Shown piece by piece: positions 25,568 through 34,267 of a DNA stretch of 55,620 nucleotides. Both the position numbers and the translations under genes were made by a program. Position 1 is the stretch's first letter; every line of letters begins with the position of its first letter. The stretch covers positions 1 to 55,620 of the forward strand of contig JAZRFV010000092.1 of NCBI GenBank assembly GCA_045643825.1, written 5' to 3'. Source of the DNA: Scatosoma sp045643825. Its GTDB lineage: Bacteria > Bacillota > Clostridia > Christensenellales > Borkfalkiaceae. Below the pieces are notes generated by a model. That model was given only the letters and a program-made list of their open reading frames with translations, was not told where the DNA came from and ran no database searches.

Positions 25568-26885
25568 TTTTAATGAATATTTGGTGAAGAAATTTGGGCA
25601 AAATGAAGCGGAATTTTACGAGGACGGTTGTATAGAGACCGTTCTTCCGCTTGGCGATGGGGAGGACGACCGTATCGTGGTCTTCTACCCCGGCGATATG
25701 TTGTCGTTGAGTGTCTTCTACGGCACCTTCAAGAGCAACTGCGAGAAGGCCTTACACGCCTTCATCGACGGCTACAACGAGCGTGAGGATCGCACCTGCG
25801 AGCTTCGTTATCTTGACGGTCAAATTTGGGTTGAGATTGACGAGTTCGGCGTGGACGATCAGCGTGCGATTGCCATCATCGATGGCGTGATCGACTTCTT
25901 CACCTCCGACAACGAGGTGACGAAGACCTTGCGTGATATCGCCTCGTCCGCGGATGCAAGAGGGAAGATTGTTCACGAGCGTGTTTGTACCTTGAAGACG
26001 AGGGCGTTTGCCCTTGAAGAGGCAGGCAAGCACGAGGACGCGATGGAGATTTTCCACTCCATCTGTGAAGACTACTACGGCTATGGCCACATGGAGCTGA
26101 TTGCTATGTGTTACGGACATAAAACCAAGTGGGGCGAAATTCCCTTCAATGCGGAGCATCAGCTGGAGTGTCAGATGCTTGCAGTAGAGCGTTGTCCTAG
26201 GGACAAGTACACGCCGATGGTGGCGTATGGTATGGCGAGCAGGCATGGCATGACGGAGCTGTGCGAACGCCTCGTAGCAATCGGTCAGGAGCGAGGGACA
26301 TGGAATTTTGTTTCCTTGCAGCCGATAGGGGGCTCTATTGAGTGGCTTCAACGCGTCGCAAAGTGCTACCGTGAAGGTATCGGATGCGAGCAGAACGAGG
26401 CGTATGCTGATTTCTATGATCGATTGGCGGCGGGCGAGCGTCAATCCGTATTCAAGGACATGCTCACGCAGGGGTTCAAGCCTGTGCTTGAGTTGATGAA
26501 CCTCCATAGCTACTACCAAGCTACCTCCTTGCAGGAGCTTGACTGCTTCCCTGCGGAGATTCGTCAAGCCTTCTTGTTTGGTGGCGATCTTTTACACCTT
26601 CCCGATTGGTTTGTACCTTTCGTGAATGGCTTGCCTGCCGAGGAGCGCGATGAGGTGCTTCGTGGTGCCAAAGCGAAACTTACGGCGGATGTAGAGGCTG
26701 TCCTTTCCCGCTTGGAAGCAGGGGAGATTGTTCCCTTAAAGGATGGCGTCGAAAAGCACGGCATTTTCGTGGAGGATTGCGGTAACTTGCGTTTCTTGTT
26801 CACTGCGGACTTGTCGGACTTGACCGATTGCGAGCTCAAGGCGGAGATCCTTGCCCTCTTGCAGGATTTCCGAGGCAGGTTCTAA
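25554..26885 (+). CDS. Large hypothetical protein coupled to the Vps4-like ATPase
   Basis: A 443-residue protein; the ATG at 25554 has GGGAG seven bases upstream and overlaps the ATPase stop by 14 bases. The first 150 residues are mixed alpha/beta (VVFYPGDMLSLSVFYG, FIDGYNERED) and faintly like small chaperone-type folds. Residues 160-330 are helical and repeat-like (EEAGKHEDAMEIFHSICEDY, KCYREGIGCEQNEAYADFYD), suggesting TPR or Sel1-type repeats. These would suit a protein-binding partner of the ATPase. No family is assigned with confidence. Confidence 0.65.
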   Translation: MQFNNFNEYLVKKFGQNEAEFYEDGCIETVLPLGDGEDDRIVVFYPGDMLSLSVFYGTFKSNCEKALHAFIDGYNEREDRTCELRYLDGQIWVEIDEFGVDDQRAIAIIDGVIDFFTSDNEVTKTLRDIASSADARGKIVHERVCTLKTRAFALEEAGKHEDAMEIFHSICEDYYGYGHMELIAMCYGHKTKWGEIPFNAEHQLECQMLAVERCPRDKYTPMVAYGMASRHGMTELCERLVAIGQERGTWNFVSLQPIGGSIEWLQRVAKCYREGIGCEQNEAYADFYDRLAAGERQSVFKDMLTQGFKPVLELMNLHSYYQATSLQELDCFPAEIRQAFLFGGDLLHLPDWFVPFVNGLPAEERDEVLRGAKAKLTADVEAVLSRLEAGEIVPLKDGVEKHGIFVEDCGNLRFLFTADLSDLTDCELKAEILALLQDFRGRF

Positions 26886-26914
26886 CCTACACCGCTCTTG
26901 GTGGCGTTTTCTAT

Positions 26915-26935
26915 GCCCGAGCGGGCAAAATTTTT
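26915..26935 (+). terminator. Probable terminator after the Vps4-like operon
   Basis: GCCC and GGGC (26915-26918 / 26923-26926) enclose a tetraloop, followed by AAAATTTTTCTT. The stem is short, so moderate strength is expected. Confidence 0.55.
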
Positions 26936-26936
26936 C

Positions 26937-26986
26937 TTGTGAAAGTAGGGGGGAGAGGGCAAATCTTCCCCCTATATTTCTCACAA
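26937..26986. repeat. Long imperfect inverted repeat
   Basis: TTGTGA at 26937-26942 pairs with TCACAA at 26981-26986, and an inner AGGGGGGA pairs with TCCCCCT. The 50-base structure follows directly on the terminator. It could be a protein-binding site, a second terminator for the other strand, or the base of a small RNA. Confidence 0.5.
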
Positions 26987-27332
26987 ATGCTAAAAAATGG
27001 GCAAAAATACACAAAATAGGAACTTTCTAAAATGGAAAGTTGGGATAACGGTAGAGTATCCGTTCGTGGTATTATTTTGGTACCGCAAATCTCTTGCAGG
27101 CGTGCGTAAACCTTCGTTTTCACCTCATAGTCTATCAATTAACCATAGGCTTGGGGTAGGGGCGGAGCGGTTCCTTCATCTATGGAGGACACAAAATTCC
27201 GAAATGCATCCTTGCGTACCATTTTTGGGGTATTACCCGTGGTATGATAGGGGTGTACAACGGAGGATGTGCCTTCCACGGACGAGGGCGACGCTTGGCA
27301 AGGGGAACATTCGAAAATTATAGGAGAGGAAA

Positions 27333-30300
27333 ATGCAACTCAACAAACAAAAGAAAACGAATATGGATGGGATTATCGACTTGTTTAACAGTATTTTTGT
27401 GAACAAAAATCAAGATGCAGATGGCGTGATTGCCTCTAATATCCCCGCACACGAGGGGGAAAACCTTCGTGAGTCCGCGCGTGTAGACAGCGGTGAGGGG
27501 ATTGAGCTTGACCTTGACAGCTTAAGCTTGTTCGATGACGTGACGGGTACGGTTACCTGTGAGCGTGCATCGGATGGCTTAATCCATTCGCTGAACCGTT
27601 ACGGTAAGGTGGACGTCGAGTACATCGCCGAAATCACGGGGAAAACCGTGAGGGAAGTGGTGAGTGAGCTGCAGGGGGCAATCTTCCAAAACCCCGAGAA
27701 GTTCCACGGTGGTCTTACGGAAGGCTGGGAGACGGCTGACGAGTATCTTTCGGGTAATCTCGGTGAGAAGCTGCGTGTGGCGATTGACTACAACCACACC
27801 TACCCTGGGTATTTCAACGGCAACGTAGCGGCCTTGAAGTCGGTGTTGCCGCAGGGGGTGGATTTGAGTGAAATCCACGTCACCATCGGTACGCCTTGGA
27901 TCCCCGTAGAGATCATGGAGCAGTTCATCAACTACCTGCTTGGTGTGAAGGGTAAGGATTACCTTTTCCACGATGAATTGACCGGCTCCTGGGAGATCAA
28001 GGGGAAGTCGATGGTGGGTATGTACTCTGACTACACGCGTCTGAACGTTACCTACGGTACCTACCGTATCGATGCCTTGCACATCATCGAGAAGACCTTG
28101 AACATGCAGGCCATCAAGGTGATGGACGAGGTAATCTCTATGGGTAAGAAGAAGCGTGTGGTGAACGAGAAGGAAACCCTGCTTGCTTTGGACAAGCAGA
28201 AGAAGATCTTGGAGGTGTTCGACCGCTGGATTTTCCGTGACGAGAAGCGTCGCAAGGCCTTGGAGAGCATCTACGAGGATAAGTTTTGCTGTATCCGTAC
28301 GAGAGCCTTCGATGGTTCCTTCCTTACCTTCCCAAACAAAAGCGATAAGGTAGAGCTTTACCCTTATCAGAAGAATGCCGTAGCGAGAATTTTATTTTCC
28401 CCGAACACCTTACTTGCACACGACGTAGGTGCAGGTAAGACCTATATCATGGTCGCGGCGGGGATGGAACTGAAGCGTATGGGTATCTCGGACAAGAACA
28501 TGTACGTAGTACCCAACAACATCGTGGAGCAGTGGCATCAAGCCTTTATCACGATGTATCCTAATGCCAAAATCTTATGCATTTCGCCCAACAAATTCAC
28601 CCCTGCGAAGAGAGGGGCTGTCTTGAAGGAGATGCGTGACGAGGACTACGATGCCATCATCATCGCAAGCAGCTGCTTCTCGATGATCCCGATGTCGGCA
28701 AAGTACGTGCAGGAGGATTACAGCAAGCAAATCAGCGAGCTGCAATCGGTAATGCGTAGCGGTAACTACACCAAGAGAGTGAAGGATCGCATCGAGTCGC
28801 TCAAGAAGGAATTGCAGGAATACATGGACAAATTCCGCAATAACCCCGCAGGGGTTACCTTTGACGAGATGGGCATCAACACCTTGTTCGTGGACGAGGC
28901 GCACAACTTCAAAAACGTGCCCTTTGAAACGCAAACGGGCGGTATCCTTGGCGTTTGTTCGAGTGGATCGAAGAAGTGTCAGGATATGTTCAACAAGGTA
29001 CAGTGCGTGCAGGCGCAAAACGGGGGCAGAGGCGTTGTCTTTGCCACGGGTACGCCCATCACCAACTCTCTTTCCGACCTTTATATCCTGCAAAGGTATC
29101 TTCAAGGTGGTATCTTGGAGAGCCTGAATCTTGCCACCTTCGATGCGTGGATCGCCAACTTCGCGGAGCTGGTGACGGGCTTCGAGGTGGACGTGGACAG
29201 CAGCGGGTATCGAATGGCGAGACGATTCTCAAAATTCCACAACCTGCCCGAGCTGACCTCTATCTTGTCCTTGATTGCCGATTTCCACCCTGCGAAGTGT
29301 AGCGATAGTATGCCCGAGTTCAACGGGTATACCGATTGCTTGACGGAGAAGACGGCGGCCCTTGAGGAGTACGTGAAGGACATCGCAAAGCGTGCGGATG
29401 CCATCCGTTCGAGAGCGGTGTCTATGAAGGTGGACAACATGCTGAAGGTGACCACCGACGGGCGTAAGGCGGCGTTGGACGTGCGTCTTGTTGAACCGAA
29501 GGCGAAGTTCAGCGTGGAGAGTAAGATCTTCCAATGTGCCCAAAAGGTCAGCGATATCTACTTCAAATTCTACGACGAGGGCGGAACCCAGCTGGTGTTC
29601 TGTGATTCCTCTACACCGAAGCCTAGCTTCAACGCCTACGATGAGCTGAAGCGTATCCTCGTGGCGTTGGGCGTACCTGAGGAGGAGATTGCCTACGTGC
29701 ATGATGCGACGACGGAGGTGCAACGTGATAAGTTGTTCAGCCGTATGCGTAACTCCGAGATCAGGGTGTTGATTGGCTCTACCTGGAAGCTGGGTATGGG
29801 TGTCAACATTCAAGACCGATTGATTGCCATCCACCATTTGGACGTGCCTTGGCGCCCTGCGGACATGGTGCAGCGTGAGGGGAGAATCCTTCGTCCCGGT
29901 AACCTCAACAAAGAGGTGTACATCTTCCGCTACATCACCAAAGGTACCTTTGACGCGTACTCCTGGCAGCTGTTGGAGACGAAGCAACGCTTTATCAGTA
30001 AGTTGTTGTCAGGCTCCATCACCAAGCGTAGGAACCGTGATATCGGCGATACGGTACTGAACTATGCGGAGGTCAAGGCGTTGGCACTTGGCAATCCCTT
30101 GGTGAAGGCACGTGTAGAGGCCGCAAACGAGTTGAGCAAGCTTCTTACCTTGAAGGAGAGGGCGGATGAGCTGCGTTTGGACATGCTTGCACAGTTGAAG
30201 TCCTTGCCCGAGATGATCGAGCAGAAGGGCCGAGAGGTGGAAGCGTGTGAGCAGGATATCGCCTTCTACAACGAGAACAAGGTGCTCTACAACCGTGACA

Positions 30301-30692
30301 CACTCAAAGAGATGGGTAGAACCATCTTGGAGGGGTTGAGCGACAACGAGTACGAGACCTCGGAGCGTAAGGTGGCGGAGTATCAAGGCTTTGACATCAT
30401 CTTACCTGCAGGTATGCTCAAGAGTGAACCCTTCGTCTACGTGCAGCGTAACGGTCGCTACATGCTTGAGTACAAGGTCACCGATATCGGTATCATGATG
30501 CGTTTGAACAACCTCTTGGAGGGGTTGTCGACACATTTGGACAAGCTTCAGCTTGCCAAGTACCGTTTGGAGAACAAGTACGACGGGTTGAAGCTGGAAC
30601 TCGAGAAGCAAGAGAACTATGGCGAGCGAATCGCCGAATTGCGAAGCAAAATTGACAAACTTGATAAGAAATTGGGGGTAAAAAATGGCTAA
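27333..30692 (+). CDS. SNF2-family helicase/translocase
   Basis: A 1119-residue SF2 (SNF2-like) ATPase. Residues 1-330 are an N-terminal region without a recognised domain. The motor has YPYQKNAVARIL, Walker A HDVGAGKT (about 363-370), the DEAH box (521-524), ATGTPITNSLSDLY, and the C-terminal motif QREGRILRPGN (from Gln847). A coiled-coil tail follows (about 950-1119). The motor resembles the large SNF2-like proteins of Clostridial phages and conjugative elements, which usually carry an extra methylase; none is present here. It would move along double-stranded nucleic acid, fitting a role with the cluster's polymerase. GGAGAGG precedes the ATG. The next gene overlaps by 8 bases. Confidence 0.85.
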   Translation: MQLNKQKKTNMDGIIDLFNSIFVNKNQDADGVIASNIPAHEGENLRESARVDSGEGIELDLDSLSLFDDVTGTVTCERASDGLIHSLNRYGKVDVEYIAEITGKTVREVVSELQGAIFQNPEKFHGGLTEGWETADEYLSGNLGEKLRVAIDYNHTYPGYFNGNVAALKSVLPQGVDLSEIHVTIGTPWIPVEIMEQFINYLLGVKGKDYLFHDELTGSWEIKGKSMVGMYSDYTRLNVTYGTYRIDALHIIEKTLNMQAIKVMDEVISMGKKKRVVNEKETLLALDKQKKILEVFDRWIFRDEKRRKALESIYEDKFCCIRTRAFDGSFLTFPNKSDKVELYPYQKNAVARILFSPNTLLAHDVGAGKTYIMVAAGMELKRMGISDKNMYVVPNNIVEQWHQAFITMYPNAKILCISPNKFTPAKRGAVLKEMRDEDYDAIIIASSCFSMIPMSAKYVQEDYSKQISELQSVMRSGNYTKRVKDRIESLKKELQEYMDKFRNNPAGVTFDEMGINTLFVDEAHNFKNVPFETQTGGILGVCSSGSKKCQDMFNKVQCVQAQNGGRGVVFATGTPITNSLSDLYILQRYLQGGILESLNLATFDAWIANFAELVTGFEVDVDSSGYRMARRFSKFHNLPELTSILSLIADFHPAKCSDSMPEFNGYTDCLTEKTAALEEYVKDIAKRADAIRSRAVSMKVDNMLKVTTDGRKAALDVRLVEPKAKFSVESKIFQCAQKVSDIYFKFYDEGGTQLVFCDSSTPKPSFNAYDELKRILVALGVPEEEIAYVHDATTEVQRDKLFSRMRNSEIRVLIGSTWKLGMGVNIQDRLIAIHHLDVPWRPADMVQREGRILRPGNLNKEVYIFRYITKGTFDAYSWQLLETKQRFISKLLSGSITKRRNRDIGDTVLNYAEVKALALGNPLVKARVEAANELSKLLTLKERADELRLDMLAQLKSLPEMIEQKGREVEACEQDIAFYNENKVLYNRDTLKEMGRTILEGLSDNEYETSERKVAEYQGFDIILPAGMLKSEPFVYVQRNGRYMLEYKVTDIGIMMRLNNLLEGLSTHLDKLQLAKYRLENKYDGLKLELEKQENYGERIAELRSKIDKLDKKLGVKNG

Positions 30693-31791
30693 AAACATTC
30701 CTACTATGAAAGTAAACGAAGCTGTGGACAAATTGGGCGTATGCTACGAGACGATTTTGAAGGCGAACCTTCCCTTGAAGGAGATGCCTTCCGTGATGCT
30801 GTGGGGTGCACCCGGTATCGGTAAGTCGCAACTCGTACGAGAGCTCGCCGAGAGGCTGAAAGCCACGACTGGGAAGCGTGTATGCGTGACGGACGTGCGG
30901 TTGATTTTGTTCAACCCCGTCGACCTGCGTGGTATCCCGACCTCGAACGCCGAGAAGACCTTGTCGGTATGGCTTAAACCGAAGATCTTTGATATGGATA
31001 CCTCGGAGGATACCTTGAACATCCTGTTCTTGGACGAAATCTCCGCCGCCCCGCAGTCGGTGCAGGCGGCGGCGTACCAAATTACCTTGGATAGAGTAAT
31101 CGGTGAGCATAAGCTCCCTGATAACTGTATCGTCGTGGCGGCGGGTAACCGTATCACCGACCGATCGGTTGCCTATAAGATGCCGAGGGCGTTGGCAAAC
31201 CGTTTGATGCACGTGGAGATCGTGCCTGACTTCCACTCCTGGTTGGATTGGGCGATGCAAAGCGGTGTCAACGATAAGGTTGTTGCCTTCCTTTCCTTCA
31301 AACCGAACTACCTCAACGAAGAGGATATCACCAACGATGATCTTGCCTTCCCTACGCCTAGAACGTGGGAGATGGTGAGTAAAGTCCTCAATAACATCAG
31401 CGGGGACATGGCGTTTGCCTATCCGCTCTTGTGTGGCTTGGTGGGGACGGGTATCGCCTCGGAGTTTAGGGCTTGGTGCAAGATCTACAAGGATCTTCCC
31501 AAGGTGGAGGACATCTTCAACGGGAAGGTGACCACCGTGCCCAAAGGCACCGATCAGCTGTATGCCTTGACTTCTTCGATGATTGCCTTCGCGAGGGAGT
31601 GTCAGGACGACCTTAAACGAGTGGAGAACTCCTTGGAGTACGCCCTTCGTATGCCACCTGACTTTGCCTGCGTGCTGTTGAAAGGTTACCAAAGCATCGG
31701 TACGGACTTCGCCAAAAGCCTTATGAAGATCCCTACCTATATGAAGTGGTTGAATACCAGAGGAAAATTGCTCAATGGAATTATCCGATAA
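30685..31791 (+). CDS. MoxR-family AAA ATPase
   Basis: A 368-residue MoxR-type AAA+ ATPase, a chaperone class that works with VWA proteins in assembling complexes. Walker A is GAPGIGKS (41-48), Walker B ILFLDEI (Asp117/Glu118), with the sensor region VVAAGNRITDRS and LANRLMHVEI after it. It overlaps both the helicase and the VWA gene, so the three are one coupled unit. The MoxR-VWA pair is a well-known functional couple. Confidence 0.87.
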   Translation: MAKNIPTMKVNEAVDKLGVCYETILKANLPLKEMPSVMLWGAPGIGKSQLVRELAERLKATTGKRVCVTDVRLILFNPVDLRGIPTSNAEKTLSVWLKPKIFDMDTSEDTLNILFLDEISAAPQSVQAAAYQITLDRVIGEHKLPDNCIVVAAGNRITDRSVAYKMPRALANRLMHVEIVPDFHSWLDWAMQSGVNDKVVAFLSFKPNYLNEEDITNDDLAFPTPRTWEMVSKVLNNISGDMAFAYPLLCGLVGTGIASEFRAWCKIYKDLPKVEDIFNGKVTTVPKGTDQLYALTSSMIAFARECQDDLKRVENSLEYALRMPPDFACVLLKGYQSIGTDFAKSLMKIPTYMKWLNTRGKLLNGIIR

Positions 31792-32935
31792 ACGAATTGC
31801 TGATATTACCAAACGATTACTGCTTTCTCGTACGAGAATCTTGCTCAAATTTCCCTTCTACGGGTTGTTGCTGATGCACGTGAAGTTCGGTGTCGATTAC
31901 AAGTCGCCGACGGCGTACACCAACGGGAGCAAGATTGCCTTCAATCCTGATTTTATCGACGGATTGACGGATACAGAGGTGGATGTCGTGATGATGCACG
32001 AGATTTTACACATTGTCTTAAAGCATTGCTTCCGTGGGAGTGGGTTACAGCCCGAACGCTACAACATTGCTTGCGACATCGTCGTAAACTCTAACATCAT
32101 GTACTCTTCAGGGCTGGGCGTGGAGTCCATTGCCCTGAAATGTGATGCCGATCCTTGGCGTACCACACCGAAGGGGAAGGAGGGGTATCTCTACACCGCG
32201 GAAGAGGTGTATGCGATGCTTCCTCCGATGCCATCGGACAACAAGAAGCTCATCGACTCCCACGAGGAGTGGGAGGGTGAGAGCACCGATGCGGCGTTGG
32301 AGGATCTGTGGGACAAACGCATTGAGGATGCGGCGGAGATGGCGAAAAATGCAGGCTCTGGACACCTTCCGTTGCCGATTGAAATCAAGATGGAGGAGCT
32401 TCGCAGCCCCAAACACGATTGGCGTACTATCTTGACCAACTTCATCCACGAGGAGGTGAACGATTACTCCTTCTCGCCACCCGATAGAAGGTACGAAGGG
32501 GATTTCTTCCTGCCCGATTTCAATGATACGGACGTGTCGGTGAAGAACATCTTGTTCATGATCGACACTTCGGGCTCGATGGACAAGAAGATGGTGACGG
32601 ATATGTATGCGGAGATTAGCGGTGCGATTGAACAGTTCAACGGGAAGTTGAGCGGTTGGCTTGGCTTCTTCGATGCGGATGTCGTTCCTCCGCAACCCTT
32701 CGATTCGGTCGATAAATTCAAGATGATCAGGCCCAAAGGCGGCGGTGGGACGGATTTCGGTGCGATATTTAAGTATATCCGCAAAGAGATGCGTGACGAC
32801 CTGCCTGCGGCGGTGGTTATCCTTACGGACGGGGAGGCGAATTTTCCGAAGGTGGAGGAGACGATGGGTATCCCTATCTTGTGGGTGCTGAATACCAACA
32901 TTCAGCCTCCGTACGGGAAAATCATCCGAGTGTAA
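31775..32935 (+). CDS. Metallopeptidase-like and VWA domain protein (DUF2201 type)
   Basis: A 386-residue partner of the MoxR ATPase. The N-terminal domain has the zincin motif HEILHIVLKH (His75, His79, His84) in the DUF2201 pattern. The C-terminal domain (about 258-386) is VWA-like with MIDTSGSMD (Asp264, Ser266, Ser268), a metal-ion adhesion site, and VILTDGEA. In this family the peptidase domain is often thought inactive, but the ligands are intact here. The ATG overlaps the MoxR gene by 17 bases. Confidence 0.85.
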   Translation: MELSDKRIADITKRLLLSRTRILLKFPFYGLLLMHVKFGVDYKSPTAYTNGSKIAFNPDFIDGLTDTEVDVVMMHEILHIVLKHCFRGSGLQPERYNIACDIVVNSNIMYSSGLGVESIALKCDADPWRTTPKGKEGYLYTAEEVYAMLPPMPSDNKKLIDSHEEWEGESTDAALEDLWDKRIEDAAEMAKNAGSGHLPLPIEIKMEELRSPKHDWRTILTNFIHEEVNDYSFSPPDRRYEGDFFLPDFNDTDVSVKNILFMIDTSGSMDKKMVTDMYAEISGAIEQFNGKLSGWLGFFDADVVPPQPFDSVDKFKMIRPKGGGGTDFGAIFKYIRKEMRDDLPAAVVILTDGEANFPKVEETMGIPILWVLNTNIQPPYGKIIRV

Positions 32936-32951
32936 CAAATTTTTTATGCGA

Positions 32952-33010
32952 ACGTACCTGCTTGTGAGTATGGCAGGTACGTACTTCGCAAAAAAAGGGG
33001 GATTTCCCCC
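32952..33010 (+). terminator. Hairpins ending the helicase-MoxR-VWA operon
   Basis: ACGTACCTGC (32952-32961) and GCAGGTACGT (32973-32982) form a perfect 10-base inverted repeat, followed by an A-tract and then GGGGG..CCCCC (32997-33010). Neither has a long T-run on this strand, so the pair may end transcription weakly or serve as a binding site. Confidence 0.5.
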
Positions 33011-33065
33011 TGAAACAAGAACAAATTTTTATGTAAAGTAGGGATAACACCTTAGGGCGTTGTCC

Positions 33066-33074
33066 TGCTATAAT
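33066..33074 (+). promoter_or_regulatory. Extended -10 promoter of the proteasome-like operon
   Basis: TGCTATAAT, a TGnTATAAT extended -10 element, stands 48 bases before the first proteasome-like gene. No good -35 lies 17 bases upstream, which extended -10 promoters can do without. Transcription would give a short leader with AAGGAGAATG before the TTG start. Confidence 0.6.
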
Positions 33075-33121
33075 AGAAGCATCAAAAGAAAAACGTTTCA
33101 TTAGATAAAGGAGAATGAAAA

Positions 33122-33703
33122 TTGAGCGTAATTGTTGCAATTAAAGAAAACGGTGTAATTTACATGGGTGCGGACTCGCAAACGACGGCTGGACGAAGAA
33201 AGTACATATCCTTGACCGAGGACAGCCATAAGATTGTGAAGTTGAAAAACGGTATCTTGGTTGGATTTTGCGGGAACGTAGGAGCTCGCCAAACCATCCT
33301 TGCGATGGAGGACATTTTCACCTTAGATGAGGAAGGAAGGCTGACCAAAAAGCACATCCTTCGCAACATCACCCCTAAATTGGTGGATAAGATGGAGCAA
33401 ATCGGGGATGAAAGACGAGGCTCGATGGACGTGAGCATTTTGTTGGCGTACAAGGACCAGCTTTACCGCATTAGTCAAGGCTTGAACGTGATGCACTTGA
33501 ATGAGGTAGGGAAATCTGGCTCGGGGGCGGATTATGCGGATTATCCCTTGTGGAATCGCAGGGATTTGCCTGTGCGTGAGCGTATCTTGAAGTCGCTGAT
33601 CAGCAGTGCAAAACGGACGGAAAGCGTATGCGGACCGTACGTCTTGATTGATACCGAAAAGCAGGAGTATGAGATTGTAGATATGGGAGGTGAAAACTAT
33701 TGA
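33122..33703 (+). CDS. Proteasome-beta/HslV-like Ntn-hydrolase, predicted active, pair 1
   Basis: A 193-residue protein with a proteasome-type fold. After removal of the start Met, Ser1 would be the N-terminal nucleophile (MSVIVAIKENG; HslV has MTTIV). Asp17 (MGADS) stands exactly where proteasome Asp17 is, Lys36 in SHKIVKLKNG is near the Lys33 site, and KSGSGADYA matches the GSGG-YA motif around the active-site serine of HslV. No propeptide is needed. The start is TTG at 33122 behind AAGGAG. It is followed, with a 4-base overlap, by a paralogue without these residues. A peptidase is likely; substrate unknown. Confidence 0.8.
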   Translation: MSVIVAIKENGVIYMGADSQTTAGRRKYISLTEDSHKIVKLKNGILVGFCGNVGARQTILAMEDIFTLDEEGRLTKKHILRNITPKLVDKMEQIGDERRGSMDVSILLAYKDQLYRISQGLNVMHLNEVGKSGSGADYADYPLWNRRDLPVRERILKSLISSAKRTESVCGPYVLIDTEKQEYEIVDMGGENY

Positions 33704-34266
33704 TTATCGCGGTTAAAGAGAAGGATAGAGTGGTTGTAGGGTTTACGAATTGTGACGTGTACACAAGGCTCGCTGATGCGGATTACATCGACGAGGAAAA
33801 CGTTCCTTTGAAATTCAATGAGGATGGCGTGTTGTTTGGCTGTGCGAGTATGGATAGACGATCGGACGTTTTGCTCTACGATGAGGATTTCACAAAGATG
33901 GAAATCACCCCGAAGAGCATCGTGAGAGAGGTTATCCCTTACATCAAGCATACCTTGAAGCAAAATGATTTGGCTTTGGATAAAGAGGATGGCTGGAAGA
34001 ATGCCATGATTATCTGCAAGGACAATCATATCTACTCGATTGGCGGTCTATTCACCGTTTACGAGGCGGAGGATTACGTGCACCAGGGGTATAGAAGGGC
34101 CTCTATCGAGAATGCGTTGGATGAAAACGCAGGGATGTCGGCGGAGGAGAGAATCATCGATGCTGTTCGTTACGCAGGCAAGATGAACAAGGAAAACCTC
34201 TTCCCGTTGGTGATCACTGACACTAAGACGAAACAGTTTAAGTACATTATGAGAGGTGACAAGTAA
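33700..34266 (+). CDS. Proteasome-beta-like protein, predicted inactive, pair 1
   Basis: A 188-residue paralogue of the preceding protein. It begins MIIAVKEKDRVVVGF: no Ser, Thr or Cys follows the start Met, and the Asp17 and Lys33 positions are lost. The fold pattern (alternating strands, IITDTKTK near the C-terminus) is kept. TTG start overlapping the previous stop (TATTGA), so both are made together. I infer a hetero-oligomeric ring in which this chain is structural, as with alpha or inactive beta subunits. Confidence 0.75.
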   Translation: MIIAVKEKDRVVVGFTNCDVYTRLADADYIDEENVPLKFNEDGVLFGCASMDRRSDVLLYDEDFTKMEITPKSIVREVIPYIKHTLKQNDLALDKEDGWKNAMIICKDNHIYSIGGLFTVYEAEDYVHQGYRRASIENALDENAGMSAEERIIDAVRYAGKMNKENLFPLVITDTKTKQFKYIMRGDK

Positions 34267-34267
34267 G

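Larger units (their letters stand above)
26886..27332. other. 447-base intergenic region before the helicase operon
   Basis: It contains a probable terminator (26915-26935), a long hairpin (26937-26986), an IR AACTTTC-N7-GAAAGTT (27021-27041), and a hairpin AGTCTAT/ATAGGCT (27129-27151) with loop CAATTAACC, as at 23764. An extended -10 box, TGGTATGAT, ends at 27248 with no clear -35. The rest has no visible coding potential. The density of inverted repeats suggests regulation here. Confidence 0.4.

Noticed and set aside
30493..31848. Minus-strand open frame of 451 codons
   Set aside because: Antisense to the MoxR ATPase gene with intact Walker motifs; no independent support.
34256..34267. 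GTG start four residues before the third proteasome-like gene
   Set aside because: It lacks a ribosome site and would bury the predicted N-terminal serine; ATG at 34268 aligns with the first copy.
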